Shown here one piece after another: positions 1-5,661 of a DNA stretch of 5,661 nt (positions are counted from its first letter, which is position 1; each line of letters opens with the position of its first letter). Source of the stretch: Bacteroidales bacterium (lineage in GTDB: Bacteria; Bacteroidota; Bacteroidia; Bacteroidales; F082); NCBI GenBank assembly GCA_017616675.1, contig JAFZXR010000046.1:1-5661 (forward strand), in the 5' to 3' direction. The notes under the pieces are model-generated. The model worked only from the letters and a program-made list of their open reading frames with translations. It did not search any database and was not told the origin of the DNA. The position numbers and the translations under genes were made by a program.

Positions 1-83
1 CAGTCTGAGCCTTGCCTGATGCTGTTATCAGCAAAAATGATATGAAAATTAATATCTTTCTCATTAGAAATATAAAAATCAGT

Positions 84-1808
84 TTATCTCAACTCCTGAC
101 CGTTGATATTGTATTTCTTGCCGTTTTTCATGATGATGACTTGTCCGTCCTGACAAATGACAAGACAAAGACGCGCGTTCTCATCGTGTATCTCAGGGAC
201 ATCGTTCGGCCCTGGAGGTGTTGGCATGTTGACGACTCTTACATCATCGAGATACCAGCTATGGCCGTCCAAGCCGGCGTATTTGAATGCGACATAAATC
301 TCCTGACCTTCATAAGCGGTAAGGTCGATGTCAACCTCGCGCCAGTCGTTATAAGGATTATCTTGAGCCCACACTTCAGTGAAGCTGCCGGGATTGGTGT
401 CGGTAGTCGAGACCCACACACCTTCGTAAATCATCTCGTTGAAATACTCTTCATAGGTCTGGAATGACAACAACGTCATGCCACCATCGGTGATAGCCAG
501 TTTCGGGCTGATGAGCCATCCTTCCTGTGTGGAGCCATCGTTCCATTTATAATATGCGAGATGGTCGCCATTGGTCGGTGTGATGCCGTTGGAGCCGGTG
601 CTTCGGTGCCAATACGACGGACGAGACTGTCCATCACCGTAGTAGTTCTCATATTCATCGAGCACTGTCCAGCATTCCCAGTCGGTGACACCGTCGTCGA
701 AGCCTTCGAGATATGGCAGCTCGCGGGCGGCATCGTCGTGGCATTCCATCACCACCTGCATCCCCGTCACATACACAAGATTCATCAGGTCAAAGGTCTC
801 GATTATCTCATCATTATGGAAGACGAAATAATTGCCTTGTGACTGAGCTTCGTCATACTCCATTCCCACGTAATACACGCCGTCGCTGGTAACATCCATG
901 CAATTTGTGTCATAGACATCATAATATACCCCTTCGTGGGAATATATCAGACTGCCGTTTTTCCACACTTTTGTCACGCCGACTCCTTCAGAATTCATAT
1001 CGCAGAAGGCGTAGATATATACGTCGCCGTCATCGACTCTCACCACTGAGGTGTAATTTACTGCAGTGCCGTCGATCGCGGTAAACGTCAGATTCTGGTT
1101 TTCATAAAGATTTAGCGACGCAGCGCCTTCACTATCCACCTCGAATACCAACGAATAGAGTGTCCCGTCGTAATAATCCAGCGATGTCACAAGACCGCTG
1201 ACGCCCGGCTCGGTGAGCGTATAAAGCACGGCGTCGTTTCTCCACACTGTGGCTTGCTCATACTGTCCGCCTGCATCTTGACGGCTGCCGCCATAATAAA
1301 CCACAGGCTCTCCAGAAGGGCCTGGGAACGCCACCACACTCATGGCAGCCGACTCCCTTCCGTCGTTGAAATCGGGCGAGAGATAGATGTCGCTGCCACG
1401 CCACACCGCCGCATAATGATTGTTGTCACTGCCATCACGATAACCTACCAAAAGCAGGTCATGGTCAGGGTAATTGGCGCCTGAATTACACCAAAACATT
1501 TTTCCTACCACGGCATCGGGGATTGACGTATATATATCATCATTACGATGAATATCGGCGATACGATTTCCCGATTCATAATACTCTTCCAGCCAAAACA
1601 CATCGTCATGGTCGTAAGGATTGACAACCACGCCGTAGCCTAAATGTTCGTCGATGGACGGACCTTGATACAGCAGTTCGCCGTTGCGGTACACCACGGC
1701 GATGAGATGTTCGTTCTCATCCATAGCTGTGCCAGAGAGATACACATCTTGCGCTTTAACGCTGAGAACAACGAACAGCATGCTTATTATCAGTAACAGT
1801 TTTTTCAT
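84..1808 (-). CDS. Secreted seven-repeat (WKNG-type) beta-propeller-like protein with cleaved-adhesin / choice-of-anchor J domain
   Basis: 574 aa. Residues 1-20 are a signal peptide (MKK, a hydrophobic run, then SVKAQ), so the protein is exported. Residues 21-355 hold seven repeats of about 48 aa, each centred on a [VIL][WYFH][KRHE]-x-x-x-x-[IL]-[YF]-like strand, at about residues 39, 86, 135, 188, 234, 281 and 329. Lines such as DVYIYAF and VYYVGMEYD precede several of them. Seven units of this size suggest a seven-bladed beta-propeller (inference). Residues 363-527 resemble the cleaved-adhesin / choice-of-anchor J jelly-roll of gingipain haemagglutinin regions: LPYLEGFDDG, GWLISPKL, IDLTAYEGQEIYVAFKY and WYLDDVRV. 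After a Pro-rich linker the protein ends in IIMKNGKKYNINGQELR, which is not a full T9SS type A domain. The ATG at 1808 is chosen over an in-frame ATG at 1862 because it directly starts the signal peptide and the longer form would run through the promoter. The N-terminal half is paralogous to the gene at 3287-4603. Likely a surface or secreted adhesive protein; the ligand is unknown. Confidence 0.9.
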   Translation of the reverse strand: MKKLLLIISMLFVVLSVKAQDVYLSGTAMDENEHLIAVVYRNGELLYQGPSIDEHLGYGVVVNPYDHDDVFWLEEYYESGNRIADIHRNDDIYTSIPDAVVGKMFWCNSGANYPDHDLLLVGYRDGSDNNHYAAVWRGSDIYLSPDFNDGRESAAMSVVAFPGPSGEPVVYYGGSRQDAGGQYEQATVWRNDAVLYTLTEPGVSGLVTSLDYYDGTLYSLVFEVDSEGAASLNLYENQNLTFTAIDGTAVNYTSVVRVDDGDVYIYAFCDMNSEGVGVTKVWKNGSLIYSHEGVYYDVYDTNCMDVTSDGVYYVGMEYDEAQSQGNYFVFHNDEIIETFDLMNLVYVTGMQVVMECHDDAARELPYLEGFDDGVTDWECWTVLDEYENYYGDGQSRPSYWHRSTGSNGITPTNGDHLAYYKWNDGSTQEGWLISPKLAITDGGMTLLSFQTYEEYFNEMIYEGVWVSTTDTNPGSFTEVWAQDNPYNDWREVDIDLTAYEGQEIYVAFKYAGLDGHSWYLDDVRVVNMPTPPGPNDVPEIHDENARLCLVICQDGQVIIMKNGKKYNINGQELR

Positions 1809-1837
1809 ATTTTTAATTCTTAGATGATTATTGCTTT

Positions 1838-1885
1838 GCAAAATTACTTCAAGAAAAAACATTTGTCAAGTACCCAAAACTCGCA
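1838..1885 (-). promoter_or_regulatory. Bacteroidetes-type promoter of the 84-1808 gene with extended upstream motif (copy A)
   Basis: Read on the minus strand: TGCGAGTTTTGGGTACTTG plus AC (1885-1865) ends in a -33-like TTGAC (1869-1865). An 18-nt spacer follows, then the -7 box TAATTTTGC (1846-1838). A start point about 7 nt further on would leave a leader of roughly 23 nt before the ATG at 1808. The -7/-33 match fits the known Bacteroidetes primary-sigma consensus (TAnnTTTG and TTG). The bases upstream of -33 are not part of that consensus but recur in the other two promoters here. The motif starts only 2 nt after the stop codon of the upstream gene, so this gene has its own promoter although it could also receive read-through. 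Confidence 0.72.
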
Positions 1886-1887
1886 TA

Positions 1888-3114
1888 TTAATTATCAGTA
1901 TTATACATCTTTTCCAGCTTCACCATATCATAGTCGGATTTGCCGTCCCGTATGGCGTATGCAACCATATTACAGAACATTTTAGTGTTACAAGGTCTCC
2001 CGAAAGGCGTGAAAGTCTTGCCGCTGCGCCAGTCTTTGCAATAAGCAGCGATAACAGAGCCGTTGGTGCCGTGGATGCGGATCTTCGGCTTGCGTCGGCC
2101 TTCTTCGAAGATGCCGAGTTGTCCCAGCTTATCCATATTGGCGTCTTCGAGGTGGTATTTCTTGCCATCGACGATGATATACATGACGTCGTTCTCGAAA
2201 TGCTCTCTGTCGTCGTCCATGTCGTCGCCGTAATGCCCAAACTCGATGTCGTCGGTCTTGTAGAAAATCTCACGTTTTGCCCAAAGAAACTGCGTTAACA
2301 TCTTATCCTCGAGCTCGCCAATCTGCCAATCGAAGCCCCAGTCGACGGCGGTGGTGAGCAGCATGCAGAACTGTTTGGCGTTGTAACTATTACCTGTGAT
2401 TGTGCTGCACTTATATTTCGGGTTGTTCACAAATCCCGCACACTCCTCCTCCACCAAAAACGAGTTATGGATATATGCCACCGCGCCGTTTCTATCCAAT
2501 ATGGTGGCCATAGGCTCGTAGCCGTTACCGCTGAAATGATACTCTTTGCCTTTATATATCAGTTTTGGAGTGGTGCCTGCGAAGAACAGTTTGCGTTCTG
2601 AGTCCTCCCACACCACCTTATTAAGTATCTTCAGGCGTGCATTCTCCTTATTTGCTGCTCTTATCGCCTCCCTATTAAGAATATCCGGATGCGGCACCAG
2701 CACCGGTGGGCCGTCAACTGCGGGGTCGCCTGTCGGTGGTATCAGACGGTCGAGCTTTGCTAGCATATCCTCGTAAGCTTTGCGTGACATGTAATCTTCG
2801 ATGAATGCAAGGGCGATGCACGACGCCATGATATTGCGTTTTATGATGAAAAACCGTTTCTCGTAAGTAAAGCCTTTTTCCATTGTGCCTAGCCTGTAGC
2901 GGCGTTGCAGTATGCAATGTCCCGATTTGTCGGTACCGACATAGCTCCAACATGGTTTGGTGTTGTCCTCGGCAAAGAACCTCCACTCTTCGAATGACGA
3001 CTCGTCCATGTCAATAGGCTCTTCATCGTATTCCTGATAGTTGCTGACATCATTCGTTTCAGGGAAACGGCAGTCGCTATGGTATTTTGGAGGAAAAGGG
3101 AATGACGTAATCAT
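1888..3114 (-). CDS. Unrecognised cytoplasmic protein with three diverged internal repeats
   Basis: 408 aa from the ATG at 3114; I recognise no known family. There is no signal peptide or membrane segment, so it is probably cytoplasmic. A short helical element recurs three times with a shared N-x4-C pattern: NIMASCIALAF (from residue 94), NAKQFCMLLTTAVDW (245) and NTKMFCNMVAYAIRD (376). Each is followed by a similar amphipathic end (MLAKLDRL, IGELEDKM, MVKLEKMY). The second and third copies are preceded by matching strands: GKEYHF (189) with GKKYHL (317), and DRNGAVAYIHN (207) with TNGSVIAAYCKD (350). The protein thus seems built from three copies of one alpha/beta module, the first most diverged. 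A Pro-rich linker (residues 126-144) separates copy 1, and an acidic DDMDDD patch (297-302) separates copies 2 and 3. An in-frame GTG at 3132 would add six residues, but it lies only about 3 nt beyond the -7 box, so the ATG at 3114 is preferred. Function unknown. Confidence 0.8.
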   Translation of the reverse strand: MITSFPFPPKYHSDCRFPETNDVSNYQEYDEEPIDMDESSFEEWRFFAEDNTKPCWSYVGTDKSGHCILQRRYRLGTMEKGFTYEKRFFIIKRNIMASCIALAFIEDYMSRKAYEDMLAKLDRLIPPTGDPAVDGPPVLVPHPDILNREAIRAANKENARLKILNKVVWEDSERKLFFAGTTPKLIYKGKEYHFSGNGYEPMATILDRNGAVAYIHNSFLVEEECAGFVNNPKYKCSTITGNSYNAKQFCMLLTTAVDWGFDWQIGELEDKMLTQFLWAKREIFYKTDDIEFGHYGDDMDDDREHFENDVMYIIVDGKKYHLEDANMDKLGQLGIFEEGRRKPKIRIHGTNGSVIAAYCKDWRSGKTFTPFGRPCNTKMFCNMVAYAIRDGKSDYDMVKLEKMYNTDN

Positions 3115-3135
3115 ATTAAAAGCATTTTTCACTTT

Positions 3136-3183
3136 GCAAAGTAACGAAATAGTTTTAAAAAAAACAAGTACCCAAAACTCGCA
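3136..3183 (-). promoter_or_regulatory. Promoter of the 1888-3114 gene with extended upstream motif (copy B)
   Basis: Read on the minus strand: TGCGAGTTTTGGGTACTTG (3183-3165) is identical to copy A over 19 bases. It ends in TTG (3167-3165), which serves as -33, and is followed by a T/A-rich spacer and the -7 box TACTTTGC (3143-3136). TTG-to-TA spacing is one base longer than in the other two promoters. The -7 box is so close to the coding region that transcription should start around 3129, giving a leader of about 15 nt before the ATG at 3114. Confidence 0.65.
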
Positions 3184-3221
3184 AATTTAAGATGCGTAAA
3201 AATGCGAGTTTTAGGTAGTTG
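3165..3221. repeat. Near-perfect inverted repeat in the divergent intergenic region
   Basis: The left arm, CAAGTACCCAAAACTCGCA (3165-3183), and the right arm, TGCGAGTTTTAGGTAGTTG (3203-3221), are complementary at 17 of 19 positions. A 19-nt AT-rich centre (3184-3202) separates them. The arms are the upstream motifs of the two divergent promoters, so the palindrome follows from two facing copies of one element. It could act as a shared operator or simply reflect two independent sites. Confidence 0.85.
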
Positions 3222-3250
3222 ACAAGCGACAATTTTTACCATAATTTTGC
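3203..3250 (+). promoter_or_regulatory. Promoter of the 3287-4603 gene with extended upstream motif (copy C)
   Basis: TGCGAGTTTTAGGTAGTTG plus AC (3203-3223) matches copy A at 19 of 21 positions. It ends in TTGAC (3219-3223), followed by an 18-nt spacer and the -7 box TAATTTTGC (3242-3250). The -7 box and the spacer length are the same as in the promoter of the paralogous gene at 84-1808, although the spacer bases differ. The predicted leader is about 30 nt. Confidence 0.75.
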
Positions 3251-3286
3251 ATCGTTAATCAATTTTGAATCTTAAATATTTGAATT

Positions 3287-4603
3287 ATGAAAAAATCTCT
3301 ACTAATCACAACTCTTATCCTTGCTCTGGCAGGAATTGCGACAGCACAGGATGTTTACCTCTTGGGAACAAAAAATTATCATTACGAATGGAACACCGTT
3401 TACATGCCTACTGTTTGGAAAAACGGAGAAATACTCTACCAGGACGGAGAACCGCTTGAAGGTTACAGCTTCGAAAAAGGCGGACTGGCTATCGACGCGG
3501 AAACACAGGACGTGTATTGGTACTCGTCGCGTTCGTTTAATAACACCTTTGAAAGAGCTTGTATATTTAAAAACGATCAAGTCATTTATAATATCAATGT
3601 GGTTGGAAACATCGCCCCACGCATCAGCAATATGCAGTTGAAAAAATTCAATGGGACAAACAGTATGGCTTTATTTTCAGCCGGTTACAAAACCAGCGGT
3701 AGCAATTGGAGCGGCGTGATATGGAAAGAAGGTAATGAAATTTTTACCCCGACAGCTGGCGCCAATATTACATCTTACGCACTTGATATTGCAGTTGTTG
3801 GCGATGATGAAAACAATTGTGATTATTATTATTGCGGCAGCAAGGACATCGATTACAACAGCCATGCCACAGTTTGGCATAACAATGAACAAATATTTTT
3901 CAACGAAACCCATTCAAGCGCAGAAAACATAATTGTCGACAATGAAGACATCTACGTGTTAGGGTTCGAATTCGACGATGACACATGGATTACCACTTGT
4001 TATGTATGGAAAAACAACGAGGTTTTTATGACCTTTGAAGAGACTGATGCCAGTGTATATCCGCAATGTATGGTCATGTACGAAGGCGACCTTTGGATTT
4101 GCACGGTAACACGACATGAATCGGATGCAAAATATGGCGACGGCAAGGTTAAAATATGGAAAAACAGCGAAGTGATGTATGAGCATAATCAGTCGGAAAT
4201 TGAGGACAGCTATGTTTCGGGAATGGATGTGCTCGACGGTGACGTATATTACATAATCCAAGCATGGAATGACCCAACATGCGATGTATACAAAAATGGC
4301 GAGCTACTATATGGATTTAATGGCGACGATATAAACATCACCAACTTGAAGGTATGCTACCACAACACCGCTTCAATTAACGAGACAACGACAAGCACCC
4401 TTACACTTTATCCTAATCCTGCAAACGACATCGTCCGTATCGAAGGTTTGGAAAACGACGTGAAAGTGAACATTTACAACAGCATCGGAGCATTGGTTAA
4501 GATCGTTGAGACCGTCGATGGCACCATCAGCGTGAGCGGGCTTCCGGCAGGACTTTACCTGCTGAAACAAGGCAAAAATATCACGCAATTTATTAAAGAT
4601 TAA
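3287..4603 (+). CDS. Secreted seven-repeat (WKNG-type) protein with T9SS type A C-terminal sorting domain
   Basis: 438 aa. Residues 1-20 form a signal peptide (MKKSLLITT, hydrophobic core, ATA before Q21). Residues 21-357 contain seven repeats of 44-52 aa, each with a strand of the type VWKNGEILY. They start at about residues 43 (VWKNGEILY), 93 (IFKNDQVIY), 145 (IWKEGNEIF), 196 (VWHNNEQIF), 240 (VWKNNEVFM), 290 (IWKNSEVMY) and 334 (VYKNGELLY). Seven units suggest a seven-bladed beta-propeller (inference). Residues 371-438 are a type IX sorting domain: LTLYPNPAND, VKVNIYNSIGALVK, ISVSGLPAGLYLLK and a final FIKD. This marks the protein for transfer across the outer membrane and for surface attachment or release. 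The N-terminus (QDVYLLGT) and repeat plan match the gene at 84-1808, so the two are paralogues with different C-terminal modules. The ATG is chosen because it starts the signal peptide. Substrate or ligand unknown. Confidence 0.92.
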   Translation: MKKSLLITTLILALAGIATAQDVYLLGTKNYHYEWNTVYMPTVWKNGEILYQDGEPLEGYSFEKGGLAIDAETQDVYWYSSRSFNNTFERACIFKNDQVIYNINVVGNIAPRISNMQLKKFNGTNSMALFSAGYKTSGSNWSGVIWKEGNEIFTPTAGANITSYALDIAVVGDDENNCDYYYCGSKDIDYNSHATVWHNNEQIFFNETHSSAENIIVDNEDIYVLGFEFDDDTWITTCYVWKNNEVFMTFEETDASVYPQCMVMYEGDLWICTVTRHESDAKYGDGKVKIWKNSEVMYEHNQSEIEDSYVSGMDVLDGDVYYIIQAWNDPTCDVYKNGELLYGFNGDDINITNLKVCYHNTASINETTTSTLTLYPNPANDIVRIEGLENDVKVNIYNSIGALVKIVETVDGTISVSGLPAGLYLLKQGKNITQFIKD

Positions 4604-4624
4604 GTTATTATCATATTGTTAAAT

Positions 4625-4654
4625 AAAAAAGCCGTTCTCACGAACGGCTTTTTT
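4625..4654. terminator. Bidirectional rho-independent terminator between convergent genes
   Basis: A perfect 13-bp stem, AAAAAAGCCGTTC (4625-4637), pairs with its complement at 4642-4654 around a TCAC loop. It has a GC-rich core, with A6 on one side and T6 on the other, so it works in both directions. It lies 21 nt after the stop of the plus-strand gene (4603) and 4 nt after the end of the minus-strand gene (4659). Confidence 0.93.
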
Positions 4655-4658
4655 ATTA

Positions 4659-5657
4659 TTACCAGCGGCCGGAGTAGCCTCCGCCACCGCTGCGACCACC
4701 GCCAAACGAGCCGCCCGACGAATGCGACGAGCCTCCGTAAGAATGCGACGAGCCTCCGCCGCCAGTGCTTGACGGACGTTCACGTTTCGGCGTCTCGTAC
4801 TGTTTCTTGTAAGTGTAACCGCAGAACTGGCACACGTAAGTCTTCTCGTCGAGACCTTTGCTGTCGTAAGTTGGCTGTACTACAACCTTGGTGTCGGTGA
4901 GCTTCACCGTATGGGCGCCACACTTGCCGCAATCGACGTATTTGCTGAATTTACTGCCTTTATTGCCAATGATGAAGGCATGTCCGTTCTGGCATCGTGC
5001 CGACACATATTTCCTCACATCGAGCTTCTCCTCGCAAGCCATCATCTCGTTAGGCTGGAATTCCTCGTCACGAGCCATATCGGCACCGCATTCGACACAA
5101 CGCATCTCAGGACTCTTCGCGATAAGATCGTTGAATTTCTGCTTATAGAAATATCCCACCCATGGCGCTAAGAAGTTGAAAAACTTGGTCCTGCGGTAGG
5201 TCTTCGCTTTTTGATAAACCTGCTTCGGGAACATCGACTCCTTCGCCACCTTGTTAGCCATCTTCAAAATCTGACGGTTTTGCTTGATGCACACATACGA
5301 GAGATATCCGATGATGGTGGCCAACGCGATATAGTTTCTTATCACTATATCCTCTTCGCCTTCCATCAAGATAAACACCACAAAATACATCACCGCCCAC
5401 CATATTATGGCCGACAGTCCGAACGTCGCCGAGCGCGCGCATCCTTTGCCGTCCCAGGCCGAGCCACTCCAGCTGCTGGTAGGGTCGTAGATGTAGTTCA
5501 CGCCGTCTTTCGTCTTTCTGGTGTAAGTGTCTTCAAACGTGCCGTCAGCCTTGATCTTATTGCGTTTTTCATAACTTTGCGTGCTGAGGAAATAGCAAAA
5601 CGAGATTATCGGAATCGCTATGAAAAACAGCATAAACCAGATGTAAAACGAGCTCAT
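4659..5657 (-). CDS. Membrane protein with two zinc ribbons and TPM/YgcG-like glycine-rich tail
   Basis: 332 aa. Three hydrophobic segments are visible: residues 4-25, 78-98 and 107-124. They are followed by a basic region (about 126-176) and a probable soluble zinc-binding part. Cysteine pairs C187/C190 with C222/H226, and C243/C246 with C276/C279, look like two zinc ribbons (VECGAD, CQNGH, CGKCG, CQFCG). From residue 299 the chain is almost only Gly and Ser, ending in GGGRSGGGGYSGRW. In my recollection, such Gly-rich tails ending in SGRW or similar, with CxxC ribbons just before them, occur at the C-termini of Bacteroidetes TPM-domain (YgcG-type, DUF477) membrane proteins. The TPM domain itself is not seen here, so kinship to those C-termini is an inference. 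The start ATG lies 4 nt from the window edge, so the upstream region and promoter are outside and a longer N-terminus cannot be fully excluded. It converges with the 3287-4603 gene across a terminator and need not share its function. Confidence 0.82.
   Translation of the reverse strand: MSSFYIWFMLFFIAIPIISFCYFLSTQSYEKRNKIKADGTFEDTYTRKTKDGVNYIYDPTSSWSGSAWDGKGCARSATFGLSAIIWWAVMYFVVFILMEGEEDIVIRNYIALATIIGYLSYVCIKQNRQILKMANKVAKESMFPKQVYQKAKTYRRTKFFNFLAPWVGYFYKQKFNDLIAKSPEMRCVECGADMARDEEFQPNEMMACEEKLDVRKYVSARCQNGHAFIIGNKGSKFSKYVDCGKCGAHTVKLTDTKVVVQPTYDSKGLDEKTYVCQFCGYTYKKQYETPKRERPSSTGGGGSSHSYGGSSHSSGGSFGGGRSGGGGYSGRW
4720..4758. repeat. Short tandem direct repeat inside the Gly/Ser tail coding region
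   Basis: The 18-mer GAATGCGACGAGCCTCCG occurs at 4720-4737 and again at 4741-4758, a 21-bp period. On the minus strand the units encode the repeated YGGSSHS-type heptads of the C-terminal tail (residues 301-313). DNA-level identity points to recent tandem duplication, so the tail may vary in length between strains. Confidence 0.8.
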
Positions 5658-5661
5658 GATC

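Noticed and set aside
1..83. Small inverted repeat TGCTG-TTAT-CAGCA at about 20-33, followed by an A-run
   Set aside because: On the minus strand, where the gene ends, the T-run comes before the hairpin rather than after it, and the stem is only 5 bp. It is not a credible terminator for the 84-1808 gene.
12..467. Open frame of 151 codons on the plus strand
   Set aside because: It lies almost wholly antisense to the adhesin-type domain, which has clear family motifs; there is no signal, promoter or recognisable domain, so it is a shadow frame.
1809..1862. Upstream in-frame ATG at 1862 extending the 84-1808 gene by 18 residues
   Set aside because: The extension would read through the -7 box and place 18 mostly polar residues before a complete signal peptide.
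1831..2298. Open frame of 155 codons on the plus strand over the end of the orphan gene
   Set aside because: It starts inside the minus-strand promoter and runs antisense to the repeat-containing orphan protein. Its low-complexity V/I/D-rich composition is typical of an antisense shadow.
3165..3221. The large intergenic inverted repeat as a terminator or small RNA
   Set aside because: It lies between divergent genes, so nothing needs terminating there. The arms coincide with promoter motifs, and no T-run follows the right arm.
4888..5171. Two overlapping plus-strand open frames of 86 codons each
   Set aside because: Both are antisense to the zinc-ribbon region of the 4659-5657 gene, whose cysteine pairs show the minus strand is the coding one.

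Overview
The window looks like a piece of a Bacteroidota chromosome, most likely an uncultivated Bacteroidales member. Three things support this: a type IX secretion (T9SS) type A sorting domain on one protein, a gingipain-type cleaved-adhesin (choice-of-anchor J) domain on another, and three promoters with the Bacteroidetes -7 box (TAnnTTTGC) and a -33 TTG. Leaders are AT-rich with no obvious Shine-Dalgarno, also typical of the phylum. I see no RNA genes, mobile elements or CRISPR arrays.

Layout, left to right. Bases 1-83 are non-coding and hold no convincing terminator. A minus-strand gene (84-1808) encodes a secreted protein with seven WKNG-type repeats, probably a beta-propeller, then an adhesin-type jelly-roll and an unusual short C-terminal tail. 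Upstream, also on the minus strand, lies an unrecognised cytoplasmic protein (1888-3114) that seems to contain three diverged copies of one module. An intergenic region of about 170 bp carries divergent promoters. The plus-strand gene at 3287-4603 is a paralogue of the first: a signal peptide, seven WKNG-type repeats and a canonical T9SS sorting domain. A strong hairpin (4625-4654) separates it from a convergent minus-strand gene (4659-5657) encoding a membrane protein with two zinc ribbons and a glycine-rich tail like that of TPM/YgcG proteins.

The most interesting signal is regulatory. The three central genes each have the same motif of about 19 bp (TGCGAGTTTTGGGTACTTG) immediately upstream of, and overlapping, the -33 box. 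Two copies are identical and the third differs at two positions. Spacing to the -7 box is the same in two promoters and one base longer in the third. In the divergent region two copies form a near-perfect inverted repeat. This suggests that the two secreted paralogues and the orphan cytoplasmic protein are co-regulated, or that this lineage uses an extended promoter. The sequence alone does not separate these explanations.
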